Origin: Streptomyces sp. NBC_01431 | Lineage (GTDB): Bacteria; Actinomycetota; Actinomycetes; Streptomycetales; Streptomycetaceae | Reading direction: 5' to 3' | NCBI RefSeq assembly: GCF_036231355.1 | Contig: NZ_CP109497.1 | Location: 372,001-436,000, forward strand | Length of the DNA: 64,000 bases | Shown: positions 50,734 to 59,199 of the stretch, piece by piece | How positions within the stretch are numbered: position 1 is the first letter of the stretch | Layout of the letters: each line of letters begins with the position of its first letter | Program-made: the position numbers and the translations under genes | The notes under the pieces: model-generated | The model's input: the letters and a program-made list of their open reading frames with translations, nothing else | Databases searched by the model: none | Told to the model about the DNA's origin: nothing

Positions 50734-50768
50734 GGCCCGGACCGCGGAACTCATCCGCGGTCCGGGCC
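50734..50768. terminator. 15-bp stem hairpin after the hydrolase
   Basis: GGCCCGGACCGCGGA at 50734-50748 pairs with its reverse complement at 50754-50768 around a five-base loop. It starts 15 bases after the stop at 50719 and is a good end for the OYE cluster. Confidence 0.8.
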
Positions 50769-51269
50769 CGCGCCGACAAGAAGTCCGGCAAGGACGACGA
50801 CCACCCTGAGCTTCGGGCGTGTCATGCCCTTCCTCCAGCGCGGCGGGACCTCGGTGGTCCCGGTGGTCCCGGTTCCGGTCTTCCCGGGCCGTTCGGGACC
50901 TGGACCGAGTAGGGGGCCAGGAGCACAAGAAACCGAGAACGTCGCCCCGGACGACGCCGAGCTCTCCGCCTCGGCGAAGTAGGCCGGGACCCGGCCGAGC
51001 ACGAGTCAACCGGACTGCACTACTGAAAAATCGCCAAGATCATCCCGTGGCGGCTATTGGGTTCACCTTGGCTCGACCTCCACCACAGGCGCCGACGGCC
51101 CAGCGTGTGGCTCACCGCAGGAGCCAGGCTGCGGGGAACGCCAAGGGCGTTCCTGGACAGCCAAATCAGTCGAGTGCGGCCCTGTGACCAGTGACAACGA
51201 ACCTGGGACGTTTCCCAGCAAGGTTGGACCGACGGCAAGCCGTGCGCCTGGCGGGCAGCTGTGCAGTCC
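50769..51269. other. Gap without a recognised gene
   Basis: Low-complexity frames only. GGTCCCGGTGGTCCCGGTTC around 50850-50885 is a short purine/pyrimidine-patterned repeat. Nothing else is supported. Confidence 0.4.
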
Positions 51270-51668
51270 TCAGCGAGCGAACTTCTCGATGGCGGCAGGC
51301 GTGACGGGGGTGAAAAAGTTGACGAGGTTGCCGTCGGGATCGCGGAACAGGAGCGCACGATTGCCCCAAGGCATCGTGGTGGGCTCATTGACGAAGTCCT
51401 CCACGAAGCCGGTCAGGTTCTTGTGCACGCTGTCCACGTCGTCGACAAGGAACTCAAGGATGACGCTGTGGTTGTCGGCAGGGCGGGCTGAGCCGGGTGC
51501 GAACAGAGGGACCGTGCGGGTACTGCCGATCGCGAGGGTGGCCGAGGCTGTCCTGAGCTCAGCGAAGTCCTCGGTGGACCAAGTGGCAGATACGCCGGTG
51601 GCACGCTCGTAGAAGGCGACGAGACGGGCGACGTCGCCCGTGATGATGCGTACAGAGACAAAGTCCAT
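51270..51668 (-). CDS. VOC-family protein, divergent from a WYL regulator
   Basis: A 132-residue vicinal oxygen chelate protein. It reads VSVRIITGDVARLVAFYERA with TGVSATW, then LRTASATLAIGSTRTVP, VILEFLVDDVDSVHKNLTGF and MPWGNRALLFRDPDGNLVNF. The R-D-P-D-G-N-L-V-N-F block is the classic glyoxalase/bleomycin resistance signature, including the Glu/Asn-type metal region. Members bind or transform small electrophiles, or sequester drugs. ATG 51668 begins the family start M-D-F-V. It is divergent from the WYL-domain regulator at 51770, with a 25-base dyad in the 100-base gap, so the regulator most likely controls it. Confidence 0.85.
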   Translation of the reverse strand: MDFVSVRIITGDVARLVAFYERATGVSATWSTEDFAELRTASATLAIGSTRTVPLFAPGSARPADNHSVILEFLVDDVDSVHKNLTGFVEDFVNEPTTMPWGNRALLFRDPDGNLVNFFTPVTPAAIEKFAR

Positions 51669-51725
51669 GGGTCTTCTCCTGGCGGATCGGTGCAGGTCGG
51701 TGCTTCTGACCGCACGCTACGGCGA

Positions 51726-51750
51726 ATACCGGGCGGAACCCGCCCGGTAT
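51726..51750. promoter_or_regulatory. Perfect dyad between the VOC and WYL regulator genes
   Basis: ATACCGGGCGG at 51726-51736 and its reverse complement CCGCCCGGTAT at 51740-51750 are separated by three bases. It sits 20 bases before the WYL regulator start and 58 bases before the VOC start, an ideal operator position. Confidence 0.65.
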
Positions 51751-51769
51751 ATGCGGAAGACTTCTCGGC

Positions 51770-52771
51770 ATGCCTCGCCCTACTGCCCGCGTACTCACCC
51801 TGCTGGAGCTTTTGCAGTCGGGTGGCATCCGGACCGTGACCGAACTGGCCGACCGGCTCGGCGTCGACGAACGCACCGTGCGGCGCTACGCCACCCACCT
51901 CCTCGACCTCGATGTCCCCGTCGAATCGGTGCGCGGTCGCCACGGCGGCTACCGGCTCGCCCCCGGTTACCGCATGCCTCCGCTCATGCTGAGCGACGAC
52001 GAAGCGCTCGCCGTGCTGCTCGGCCTGCTCGCGGGCCGGCGAGCAGGCCTGAGTACGGCCACGAGCACGGCGAGCGAGACCGCGGCTGCCAAGATCCGGC
52101 GAGTGCTGCCGGAGAGGCTGCGCCTCACGCTCGACGCCGTGCTCGGCTCCCTTGCCTTCACGACCCCGCCCGGCGAGACAGTCCCCCCGGATTCTGCGGT
52201 TCTGCTCCCGATCGCCGACGCGGTGAACCATCACCGGCCGATCTCGATGCGGTACACAGCCGCCGGCGGCCGACGCAGCGAACGCACACTGCATCCGTAC
52301 GGGCTCGTCGCCCACTCGGGCCGGTGGTACGTAACGGGAGCGGATCTCGCGTCGGGCCAGGACCGGACGTTCCGGTTGGATCGCATCGCCGGTGTGAGGG
52401 CGTTGCCCGGCTCGTTCGAACCACCCGCCGGACTCGACCCGGCGGAGCGCGTCCTGACAGGGCTCGCCACGGCCCCGTACCGGCATGAGGTGACCCTGCG
52501 GATCCAGGGCACGGCCGAGCACATCCACACCCGGCTTCCCGCCGGCGTCGCGATCGTGGAGGAACTGACGTGCCCGGACGGCGCAGATCCGCAGACCGAG
52601 CGCTGGTTCCGCGTCGAGTTGCGTGTGGACAGGCTCGACTGGCTGCCAGCTGTACTCGCCTCGCTGGACCGGCCATTCGTCATCGAACGCCCGGATGAGC
52701 TCCGCGGTCTGGTCGAAGCTCTCGCCGAGCGGCTCACGAACTCCGCCCGACGAATCCCACCTCACCCATGA
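51770..52771 (+). CDS. WYL-domain transcriptional regulator
   Basis: A 333-residue regulator with an N-terminal HTH_11/DeoR-type winged helix (RVLTLLELLQSGGIRTVTEL, ADRLGVDERTVRRYATHLLD, VPVESVRGRHGGYRLAPGYR) followed by a helical linker (LMLSDDEALAVLLGLLAG) and a WYL domain (ISMRYTAAGGRRSERTLHPY, GLVAHSGRWYVTGADLASG, TFRLDRIAGVRAL). The W-Y-V triplet is the WYL signature. A C-terminal WCX-like extension (VTLRIQGTAEHIHTRLPAGV and further) follows. WYL domains bind nucleic acid or small ligands and steer repressors or activators. It is divergent from the VOC gene, with a dyad between. Confidence 0.9.
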   Translation: MPRPTARVLTLLELLQSGGIRTVTELADRLGVDERTVRRYATHLLDLDVPVESVRGRHGGYRLAPGYRMPPLMLSDDEALAVLLGLLAGRRAGLSTATSTASETAAAKIRRVLPERLRLTLDAVLGSLAFTTPPGETVPPDSAVLLPIADAVNHHRPISMRYTAAGGRRSERTLHPYGLVAHSGRWYVTGADLASGQDRTFRLDRIAGVRALPGSFEPPAGLDPAERVLTGLATAPYRHEVTLRIQGTAEHIHTRLPAGVAIVEELTCPDGADPQTERWFRVELRVDRLDWLPAVLASLDRPFVIERPDELRGLVEALAERLTNSARRIPPHP

Positions 52772-52870
52772 CGGATCGGCAGCCCCCGTACCGGCCAGCC
52801 CCTGAGCCCCTCGGACACGACACGTGGACTGTTCGGCGCCGTCGCCACCGCACCGCCGGTGGCACGACAC

Positions 52871-53238
52871 TCATCCACGGGCACCCGTCTGCCAGGTGGG
52901 TGGCCAATTTCGCAGTGCCGCATCGGCCATCTGGGGACGCTCGACGAGGTGGCTCGCGTTCGAAACAGGCTCCGGCGCGGACGAGGGCGATGGGGGGTGG
53001 GGTGCGTTCACCGCCGGCCGGCGGGCCTGGGGGGACTCAACCAGCTTGAAGACCCTGGCCAGTTCGGCAGCCCGGCTGCGCCCTCCCTTGGTGGCCTTCG
53101 TCCGTAGGTGCACGGTGGCGAATGCCGACTCGATGGGATTCGTCGTTCGCAGGTGGATCCGGCGCTCGGCCGGGAAGTCGAAGAACACCAGCAGTTGCCC
53201 TCGTCATCCGTGATTTTGTTGACGGGCTCTGCTGTCAT
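52871..53238 (-). pseudogene. IS256-family transposase, 3' remnant
   Basis: One minus frame gives VNKITDDEGN and the next FDFPAERRIHLRTTNPIESA, FATVHLRTKATKGGRSRAAE and LARVFKLVESPQARRPAVNA. This is the C-terminal end of an IS256/Mutator transposase, including the glutamate of the DDE triad in T-T-N-P-I-E-S. A frameshift and the loss of the N-terminal four fifths make it inactive. Confidence 0.7.
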
Positions 53239-53315
53239 TCCCCGGCCACGTGCCGATCACCAACCAAGACCCCACGTTCGATCCACAACCGAACCTCTGG
53301 GTACGGCCACGGCCC

Positions 53316-53618
53316 TCAGGACGCCAGCCGCTCTCGTGCGTAGTGGCGGGAGTCGATCGGTCCAACGCCACATTCGGGCCGGCTGATTTCGGTCCACACC
53401 GCGTCGAGGGAGAGGCCGAGGACATCGGCGATCGCCGCGATGGTCGGAAAGGCGGGGGTGGCCACGCGCCCCGTTTCGATCTTCCGGAGGGTCTCCGGTG
53501 AGACACGTGCGGCGAGCGCTGTATCGAGCATCGAGCGCTCCCCCCTGGCTAGACGCAGCAGGGCGCCGAGTCGCTGTCCGCGTTCGACCTCTTCGGGAGT
53601 AAGGGGCAACCTGACCAT
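53316..53618 (-). CDS. XRE-family regulator paired with a methionine aminopeptidase
   Basis: A 100-residue XRE regulator: RGQRLGALLRLARGERSMLD, TALAARVSPETLRKIETGRV, ATPAFPTIAAIADVLGLSLD form a complete Cro/C1 helix-turn-helix, and a short acidic tail follows. ATG 53618 gives MVRLPLTPEEVERGQ. It is divergent from the type I methionine aminopeptidase gene at 53685, with 66 bases between that carry three GGTATA-type boxes. Small XRE proteins next to a Map-like gene occur in other actinobacteria as far as I recall; the reason for the pairing is not known to me. Confidence 0.85.
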   Translation of the reverse strand: MVRLPLTPEEVERGQRLGALLRLARGERSMLDTALAARVSPETLRKIETGRVATPAFPTIAAIADVLGLSLDAVWTEISRPECGVGPIDSRHYARERLAS

Positions 53619-53631
53619 GACCCCGATTCTA

Positions 53632-53668
53632 ATACCGGTACAGTATTGCCGGTATAGTTATTGGTATA
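53632..53668. promoter_or_regulatory. GGTATA-type boxes between XRE and aminopeptidase genes
   Basis: ATACCGG at 53632-53638 and CCGGTAT at 53649-53655 form a dyad with a ten-base spacer, and TTGGTATA follows at 53661-53668. The 66-base gap between two divergent starts is almost filled by these boxes, so XRE binding here would control both genes. Confidence 0.55.
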
Positions 53669-53684
53669 GCGAGAAGGACGCCGC

Positions 53685-54455
53685 ATGATCGAGATCCTGA
53701 ACCACACCCGTCTGACCCGAGCAAGAGACACAGGCGCCCTGGTCGCCCACATCCTGCAGACGCTGAAGAGCCGTAGCACGATCGGCACGAACCTTCTGGA
53801 CATCGACCAGTGGGCCAAGGCCATGATCGTCGAGGCGGGAGCTACGTCCTGCTACGTCGACTACGCGCCATCCTTCGGACGCGGCCCGTTCGGCCACTAC
53901 ATTTGCACGGCCGTCAACGACGCTGTGCTCCATGGAAAGCCGCACGACTACACACTTGCCGACGGCGACCTGCTGACACTCGACCTCGCCGTCTCCAAGG
54001 CCGGGGTCGCCGCAGACGCCGCCATCAGTTTCATCGTAGGTGACACCAAGCCTCCGGAGAGCGTCGCGATGATCAGCGCAACTGAACGCGCGCTGGCGGC
54101 GGCGATCGCCGCCGCCGGGCCCGGGGCCCGCGTCGGCGACATCTCCCATGCCATCGGCACCGTCCTCAGCGAGGCGGGCTACCCCATCAACACCGAGTTC
54201 GGTGGTCACGGCATCGGATCGACGATGCACCAGGACCCGCACGTTTCGAACACCGGACGGCCCGGCCGCGGATACAAACTGCGCCCCGGGCTGCTGCTGG
54301 CACTGGAGCCGTGGGTCATGGCGGACACCGCGCAACTCGTCACCGATGCCGACGGGTGGACACTCCGAAGCGCGACAGGCTGCCGGACAGCACACAGCGA
54401 GCACACGATCGCCATCACCGACGATGGAGCCGAAATCCTCACCTTGCCGGCGTAA
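53685..54455 (+). CDS. Type I methionine aminopeptidase-like protein
   Basis: A 256-residue M24-family metalloenzyme that would remove N-terminal methionine from peptides or proteins. All five metal ligands are visible: Asp100 and Asp111 in LLTLDLAVSKAGVAADA, His175 in FGGHGIGSTMHQDP, Glu208 in LLLALEPWVM and Glu239 in RTAHSEHTIAI; His182 and the substrate loop AVNDAVLHGKP also fit. Housekeeping Map is normally elsewhere on the chromosome, so this is a second copy. GAGAAGGA lies six bases before ATG 53685. The divergent XRE gene and the compact boxes suggest tight control. Its targets may be a special set of proteins; this is inference. Confidence 0.9.
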   Translation: MIEILNHTRLTRARDTGALVAHILQTLKSRSTIGTNLLDIDQWAKAMIVEAGATSCYVDYAPSFGRGPFGHYICTAVNDAVLHGKPHDYTLADGDLLTLDLAVSKAGVAADAAISFIVGDTKPPESVAMISATERALAAAIAAAGPGARVGDISHAIGTVLSEAGYPINTEFGGHGIGSTMHQDPHVSNTGRPGRGYKLRPGLLLALEPWVMADTAQLVTDADGWTLRSATGCRTAHSEHTIAITDDGAEILTLPA

Positions 54456-54935
54456 ACGCAGCCATGAGGCGGGAGCCCTCGTCTTCTCTTTCTCCAAGCA
54501 CCCTGCGGGCATGCAACGGCCCGGCCCGCTGCATGACTTGTACGGCGCCGTACCGCTGCGCGACAGGAAGATGCCGGACACCGCCGAGGCCCGCAGCCTG
54601 TTCTCGCAACCGGTGGACCCACTCCCTTTCGCTTGGATCAAGGCTCAAGGCGATTGATGTCAACGGCCATTAAGATGCCCGGGCGGGCGATCGTTGGTTG
54701 TCCGGGCTGATGGCCATCGGAAATCCATGCCTGCGGCCAGCGGCGAGCCTGAGGAGCGGCCGCCCGCCAGGGCCTTCGCCGACAGGCCCATGGGTGGGGC
54801 GGTCAGTGACAGGTCCGTGAGCGGGGCGGTCAGTGCAAGGGGACCAACGCCCTTGCCGGTGAGGGCCTCGGCTGCCCACTTGCTCTGCGGTCCCCCACCA
54901 CTTGCGGCAGACGTGTTCGGGGGCTGCGCGGCGTG
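54456..54935. other. Gap with a 27-base tandem repeat
   Basis: No supported gene. Positions 54781-54807 and 54808-54834 are a 27-base tandem pair sharing GACAGG at the start and GGGGCGGTCAGT at the end. Confidence 0.5.
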
Positions 54936-55883
54936 CTATCTGCTCAGCTGCGAGCGCAGAGCGGTGATGAACCAACTGAAGACCGGCGCGAGAGCAGGAG
55001 GTACTGGCCAGCCGTTGATGGTCGACAGAAGCTGCCAGTAGCGCTCCGCTCTGGGGTCCGCGCCGGTCTCCAACCGAGTGACGAGCCATTGCCGCAGGTC
55101 GGCATCGTCAGTGCGTCCGAACGTCTCGGCATAGAGAACGGTGAGAGCGTCGACAATGGGCACCGCCCGGTCGGACGTCGGCTGGATTCCTGCTGCGAGA
55201 GCTTCGCCGACCTGCTCACGCACCGCAGTGGTCAGATCGTGGTGCAGGCCGGTGGTGTCGCCCTGCGCCCGCTCCGCTGCCTGGTGTTCGGCCATCCGTC
55301 GGACGGCGGCCCGGAAGTCCGTGTCCTGGCAGAGTTCTGCCAGTTCCACCCATGCCTCGACCTGTTCGGGAGCCGGGTCGTCGGGGAGTTGGGGCATGGC
55401 CGAACGCATCATGGCCACGAACTCCGGGTTGGCGTCGAGATCGCCGAAGGTGTCATCGATGAAGTCGTTCACCAGTCGCTGTCGTTCGCTGTCGGAGAGT
55501 TTGGCGAGTGTGTGCATGAGATCCAATTCCTCGGGTGTAGCGCCACGCTTGGCTACCGCTCTCAGTACTGATCGCCGCAGACGAAGCGTACGAATCTGCA
55601 CGTCCAGGGCATCGGCGTGCGCCGAAGCCACCTCGGGGACGGAGACTTCCCGGTCGAGCACCTTCCTGATGGCGGAAAGATCCAGCCCGAGGTCGCGCAG
55701 GGTGCGTACGAGATCGAGACGTGTGACGGCGTCGATGTCGTAGAGCCGGTAGCCAGCCGGGCTTCGGTCAGTCGGCGGCACGATTCCCGCGTCGGAGTAG
55801 AACCGAATGGTCTTCACCGTCAGCCCGGTTCGCCGGGCCAGGTCACCAATCGCGTAGAGCGCGTCACCGTTCATGTGCTTCAC
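54936..55883 (-). CDS. MerR-family regulator with a long C-terminal domain
   Basis: A 315-residue MerR-type activator. The DNA-binding domain is ALYAIGDLARRTGLTVKTIR, FYSDAGIVPPTDRSPAGYRL and YDIDAVTRLDLVRTLRDLGL. The helical linker runs to about residue 120 (LDVQIRTLRLRRSVLRAVAK). The C-terminal part (about 190 residues, e.g. DTFGDLDANPEFVAMMRSAM and AGIQPTSDRAVPIVDALTVL) is a helical effector domain of unknown ligand, different from the small metal-binding tails of MerR itself. GTG 55883 has GGGGGAG eight bases upstream; ATG 55874 is an alternative. Two dyads lie in the leader (55890-55926), one in the MerR-type spacer position. Confidence 0.88.
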   Translation of the reverse strand: MKHMNGDALYAIGDLARRTGLTVKTIRFYSDAGIVPPTDRSPAGYRLYDIDAVTRLDLVRTLRDLGLDLSAIRKVLDREVSVPEVASAHADALDVQIRTLRLRRSVLRAVAKRGATPEELDLMHTLAKLSDSERQRLVNDFIDDTFGDLDANPEFVAMMRSAMPQLPDDPAPEQVEAWVELAELCQDTDFRAAVRRMAEHQAAERAQGDTTGLHHDLTTAVREQVGEALAAGIQPTSDRAVPIVDALTVLYAETFGRTDDADLRQWLVTRLETGADPRAERYWQLLSTINGWPVPPALAPVFSWFITALRSQLSR

Positions 55884-55889
55884 CTTGCT

Positions 55890-55926
55890 GTCTCCCCCTA
55901 CTGGAGACTCAAGCGGTTAAAACCGC
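55890..55926. promoter_or_regulatory. Two dyads upstream of the MerR gene
   Basis: GTCTCC at 55890-55895 and GGAGAC at 55903-55908 form a dyad with a seven-base spacer that also covers the ribosome binding site. GCGGTT and AACCGC at 55913-55926 form a second, perfect dyad. MerR proteins usually bind dyads between -35 and -10. Confidence 0.5.
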
Positions 55927-56148
55927 CGGCTGAACGAACCAGGCCTTCAGAGTCCCGACAGGGATCGCGCCAGATCTCCCGAAGCGCCGTGCGTCCGGCC
56001 GCTACAACCGGCGCGGCGGCGACAACTCTTCCCCCACCGCCTGGCTCGACACCAACCCACCCCGTAACCACGCCACATACCGCGGCAGTGCGGCCCGGAA
56101 CGCTTCCCCGTTCCGGGCTGCACGCTTGTCCTGGCCTGGTGTCGCCGG

Positions 56149-56565
56149 TCAGCCGATCGGAGTCGCCTCGTGGTCCAGCGTGTGCTTGATGACGCGGAGT
56201 CCCTGATCGACCATCTCGGCGATGGGTGCACCGAGGCTTTCCGGCGTCACATCGATGATCCAGACGAAGCGGCTGCGGTTCCCCTCCCCGGCGAGCACCT
56301 GCATGGAGGCGTGGTGGTGCGTGGGTTCCAGGGAGCCGCCGACCACTGCGTAGGCGATGCGCCGGGTCTCATCGTCGATGTCGACGATGAGTTCGCGCAC
56401 CACGGCGCCGTTGGCGAAGGTGACGGTCCTGATGTCGCCGTCGACGCGGGTGTCGGTGACATACCCCGGTGCGAGGCGGTGGTGGACCTCTCCGAAGTCA
56501 CGGACCGCCGCCCACACGTTGGCTGGGGTGTCATCGATCAGCACTTCGCGATGGATGGATGCCAT
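56149..56565 (-). CDS. SRPBCC (START-like) domain protein
   Basis: A 138-residue protein of the SRPBCC/polyketide cyclase-like fold with a deep hydrophobic pocket. Recognisable parts are REVLIDDTPANVWAAVRDFG, VHHRLAPGYVTDTRVDGD, RTVTFANGAVVRELIVDID, IAYAVVGGSLEPTHHHASMQ and FVWIIDVTPESLGAPIAEMV. Such proteins bind lipids, aromatic compounds or polyketide intermediates. ATG 56565 was chosen; upstream residues are not family-like. It is on the same strand as the VOC gene just upstream (56592-56963), 26 bases apart, so both form one small operon divergent from the AraC regulator. Confidence 0.85.
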   Translation of the reverse strand: MASIHREVLIDDTPANVWAAVRDFGEVHHRLAPGYVTDTRVDGDIRTVTFANGAVVRELIVDIDDETRRIAYAVVGGSLEPTHHHASMQVLAGEGNRSRFVWIIDVTPESLGAPIAEMVDQGLRVIKHTLDHEATPIG

Positions 56566-56591
56566 GGATCTGTCCCTTCTGGGTGGATCGG

Positions 56592-56963
56592 TCAGTCGCC
56601 GGCCGGGGCAGTGGCAAGACAGAACGGGTGGCCCTCGGGGTCGGTGAGGACGATCCACTGGCCCTCACCCGGCTGGAAGTCGGGCCGGGACGCACCCAGG
56701 GCGAGTAGTTCCTCGGCCGCGGCGTCCAAGTCGGCGACGGTGAAGTCGAGGTGTATGTACGTCGTGCCTTCGGGCCAGTTCGGCACCTCGTAGCCGTCGA
56801 CGCGGACGAAGGCGAGCTGGACCGGAGTGCCACTGCCCAGGGAGGCGAAGTCCTGGTCGCTGTGGGTGATCTCCCACCCGGTGGCCTTCTGGTAGAACGC
56901 GGCGAGCGTGGCCGGGTCGGCACAGTCGACGACGACCGTGCTGAGCTGCTTCAGAACAGACAT
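56592..56963 (-). CDS. VOC-family protein (SRPBCC-VOC operon)
   Basis: A 123-residue glyoxalase-like protein: LSTVVVDCADPATLAAFYQK, TGWEITHSDQDFASLGSG, VQLAFVRVDGYEVPNWPEGT, IHLDFTVADLDAAAEELLAL and WIVLTDPEGHPFCLATAP. The D-C-x-D-P-x-x-L-A-x-F-Y, the H-L-D-F and the D-P-E-G-H-P-F-C blocks are diagnostic for the glyoxalase-6 VOC group. ATG 56963 fits the family start. It lies directly upstream of the SRPBCC gene and divergent from an AraC-type regulator about 160 bases away, which is probably its activator. Confidence 0.88.
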   Translation of the reverse strand: MSVLKQLSTVVVDCADPATLAAFYQKATGWEITHSDQDFASLGSGTPVQLAFVRVDGYEVPNWPEGTTYIHLDFTVADLDAAAEELLALGASRPDFQPGEGQWIVLTDPEGHPFCLATAPAGD

Positions 56964-57120
56964 GCCGATGACTCCTGGGAATCGGTAGGGAATGAACACA
57001 GCGGCGTACGGGGAGCGCGCAGGCCCTCGCACTGTGCAAGCGTCCTCCCGGCTGCGGGCCCGGTCTTGAAGATCCTTGCAACGGGGCGTGGTTGTCAGAC
57101 CTCCCACGTAGCGTGCGAGG

Positions 57121-57936
57121 GTGCTCACAGCCATTTCTGTTGCCAGCCGCCCAGACTTCGACATCAGTGCGGTGACCTGCCGTTCCGACCACACCCGCTG
57201 GTCGGCGCCGGAGGTGCGTGCCGACTACCGCGTGGTACTCGTGCGCCGCGGGCGGTTCCGTCGGAAAGCGGCAAGCAGTCCAGCCGACCTCGACGCGACC
57301 CTCGCCTACGTGGGCACACCGGGTGAAGAGGAGAGCTTCGCCCATCCCACCGGCGGCGACGTTTGCACATCGATCAGCGTGGCACCGAAGCTGTGGCGCT
57401 CCCTCGCCGGAGACGCCGAAGTACCGGCTGCCCAGGTCGTCTACGTCGATCCGCACCTCGACCTTGCCCACCGCCGCCTGCTCGCCGCCGCACGCTCCGG
57501 AGACGTCGACTACGCACTCTCCGAGGAACTGCTGGCCCTTCTGTCCACCGCCATCGGTCGCACCGCGACTGGACCGACCCCGCTCGCTCCCACCGCCTCC
57601 GGGCGCGACCGACCCCTCATCGCGGCCGCCCGCGAGGCGATCGCCGAAGCCCACCCCTCGTCGGACACGCTGTTCTCGCTCGCCAAGCAGCTCGGCGTCT
57701 CCCCCTACCGCCTGAGCCGGGCCTTCCCACGCGAACTCGGCGTGACAGTGACCCACTACCGCCAGCGCGTCCGCATCGGCAGGGCCCTCGACCGCCTGGA
57801 GGCCGGAGAGAACAGCCTCAGCACCCTCGCCGCCGACCTCGGCTACGCCGACCAAGCCCACCTCACCCGCACGATGCGCCAATACCTCGGCCACACACCG
57901 GCGGCCCTTCGCCGTCTGCTCACCCCAGCACAGTGA
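57121..57936 (+). CDS. AraC-family regulator
   Basis: A 271-residue AraC/XylS regulator. The N-terminal sensor part (AVTCRSDHTRWSAPEVRADY, VVLVRRGRFRRKA and GGDVCTSISVAPKLWRSLAG) is a cupin-like ligand domain; the C-terminal double helix-turn-helix runs LIAAAREAIAEAHPSSDTLF, SLAKQLGVSPYRLSRAFPRE, LGVTVTHYRQRVRIGRALDR and LAADLGYADQAHLTRTMRQY, ending LGHTPAALRRLL. GTG 57121 was used as start. It is divergent from the VOC-SRPBCC pair and should activate it. The sensor part has His and Cys residues that could bind a metal or an electrophile. Confidence 0.9.
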   Translation: MLTAISVASRPDFDISAVTCRSDHTRWSAPEVRADYRVVLVRRGRFRRKAASSPADLDATLAYVGTPGEEESFAHPTGGDVCTSISVAPKLWRSLAGDAEVPAAQVVYVDPHLDLAHRRLLAAARSGDVDYALSEELLALLSTAIGRTATGPTPLAPTASGRDRPLIAAAREAIAEAHPSSDTLFSLAKQLGVSPYRLSRAFPRELGVTVTHYRQRVRIGRALDRLEAGENSLSTLAADLGYADQAHLTRTMRQYLGHTPAALRRLLTPAQ

Positions 57937-58205
57937 CCCGCTTACCCGGAGCATGGTCCTTGCTGAGCGCCGAAGAGCTGGTTGCAGCGAGGCCACAGCG
58001 CGTGCCGTCGCGTCACGGGACGTCGGCCTCCCGGCAGCCGGGAATCATGCAGCGTCACATGACTGTCTCTTCCGGGTTGCCAGGGTGCGCTGGAAGGTGT
58101 GAACGGCTACGAGCAGGCCCGGCTGTGGTGGACCAAGAGCGAGCCGACTTGGTGATGACGGGCGCGCCGTCGAGGCCCGCGCCGGGGGCCCGGCAGCGAG
58201 TGAGG

Positions 58206-59057
58206 TTATGCGGACCGGCTGACGTCGTCGAAGTCGGTGGAGGCCGAGAGCTCGGCCCATGCCAGCATGTCGTGCTCGAAGGCGTCGCGTCCGGCCCGGA
58301 CGAGCCGAAGCGCGTCGTTGCCGAGCAGCAGTCGCGCCGGCGGCCGGTCGGCCGCCACGATTCGCAGCACCGCGGCCGCGGCCTTGTCCGGGTCGCCCGG
58401 CTGGGTCCCGCTGCCGTGGATGCGCCGGGCGCGCAGCGGCTCGAACAGCTCGTCGTAGTCCGCGATCGCACGGGGTGCGCGGATCATCGAGCGCCCGGAC
58501 CAGTCGGTGCGGAAACTGCCCGGCTCGACGGCGGTGACATGGATGCCGAAATCGGCGACCTCCTTGCCGAGCGTTTCGAGGATGCCCTCCACCGCGAACT
58601 TGCTGCCGTGGTAGAAGCTGAGGCCGGGCATGGTGATCAGGCCGCCCATCGAGGTGACGGCGATGATGTGGCCCGCACGGCGTTCCCGCATGTGCGGCAG
58701 CACGGCCTTGATCACCGCCACGGTTCCGTAGACGTTCACCTCGAACTGACGGCGAAGGTCATCCATCGACGACTCCTCGAAGAGGCCGTCATGGCCGTAC
58801 CCGGCGTTGGCGACGAGTACGTCGACCGGGCCCAGGTCGCGCTCGGTCTCGGCCACGACCTTGTCCACCGAGTCATGGTCGGTCACGTCCAGGATGCGGG
58901 CGTGCGCGTCGCCGGCGAGCGCCTCAAAGGCCCGTGCGTCGGCGGGGGTGCGTACCGTGCCCACCACCCGGTGGCCCGCGGCCAGCGCCGCGTGCCCGAG
59001 TGCGCGGCCCAGGCCGGTGCTGACGCCGGTGATCAGGAATGTCTTGGTGTCCGACAC
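58206..59057 (-). CDS. Short-chain dehydrogenase/reductase (second SDR-XRE module)
   Basis: A 283-residue SDR. The cofactor motif is KTFLITGVSTGLGRALGHAA, with VVGTVRTPADARAFEAL beyond the second strand suggesting NADP, VDVLVANAGYGHDGLFEES (N-A-G motif), Ser in IIAVTSMGGLITMPG and Tyr-Lys in LSFYHGSKFAVEGILETLGK. All catalytic residues are present. GTG 59057 was chosen because GAAGGGAAC lies upstream and the family begins with S-x-T-K-T-x-L-I-T-G. It is divergent from an XRE/MmyB-like regulator at 59263, like the SDR at 44661. The two SDRs are different enough to have separate substrates. Confidence 0.9.
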   Translation of the reverse strand: MSDTKTFLITGVSTGLGRALGHAALAAGHRVVGTVRTPADARAFEALAGDAHARILDVTDHDSVDKVVAETERDLGPVDVLVANAGYGHDGLFEESSMDDLRRQFEVNVYGTVAVIKAVLPHMRERRAGHIIAVTSMGGLITMPGLSFYHGSKFAVEGILETLGKEVADFGIHVTAVEPGSFRTDWSGRSMIRAPRAIADYDELFEPLRARRIHGSGTQPGDPDKAAAAVLRIVAADRPPARLLLGNDALRLVRAGRDAFEHDMLAWAELSASTDFDDVSRSA

Positions 59058-59199
59058 AGGAGTTCCCTTCGTACGATGCGAACGGAGACCGACCGGGGCG
59101 GTTGGGCCCCGGTCGGTCTCGACACGTTCCACTTCAGCACCGGAATCGGCCGCTGAACGGCTTCCGGGGGGTCCGCTTCGCCCCGGGGAAAGCCGGACC

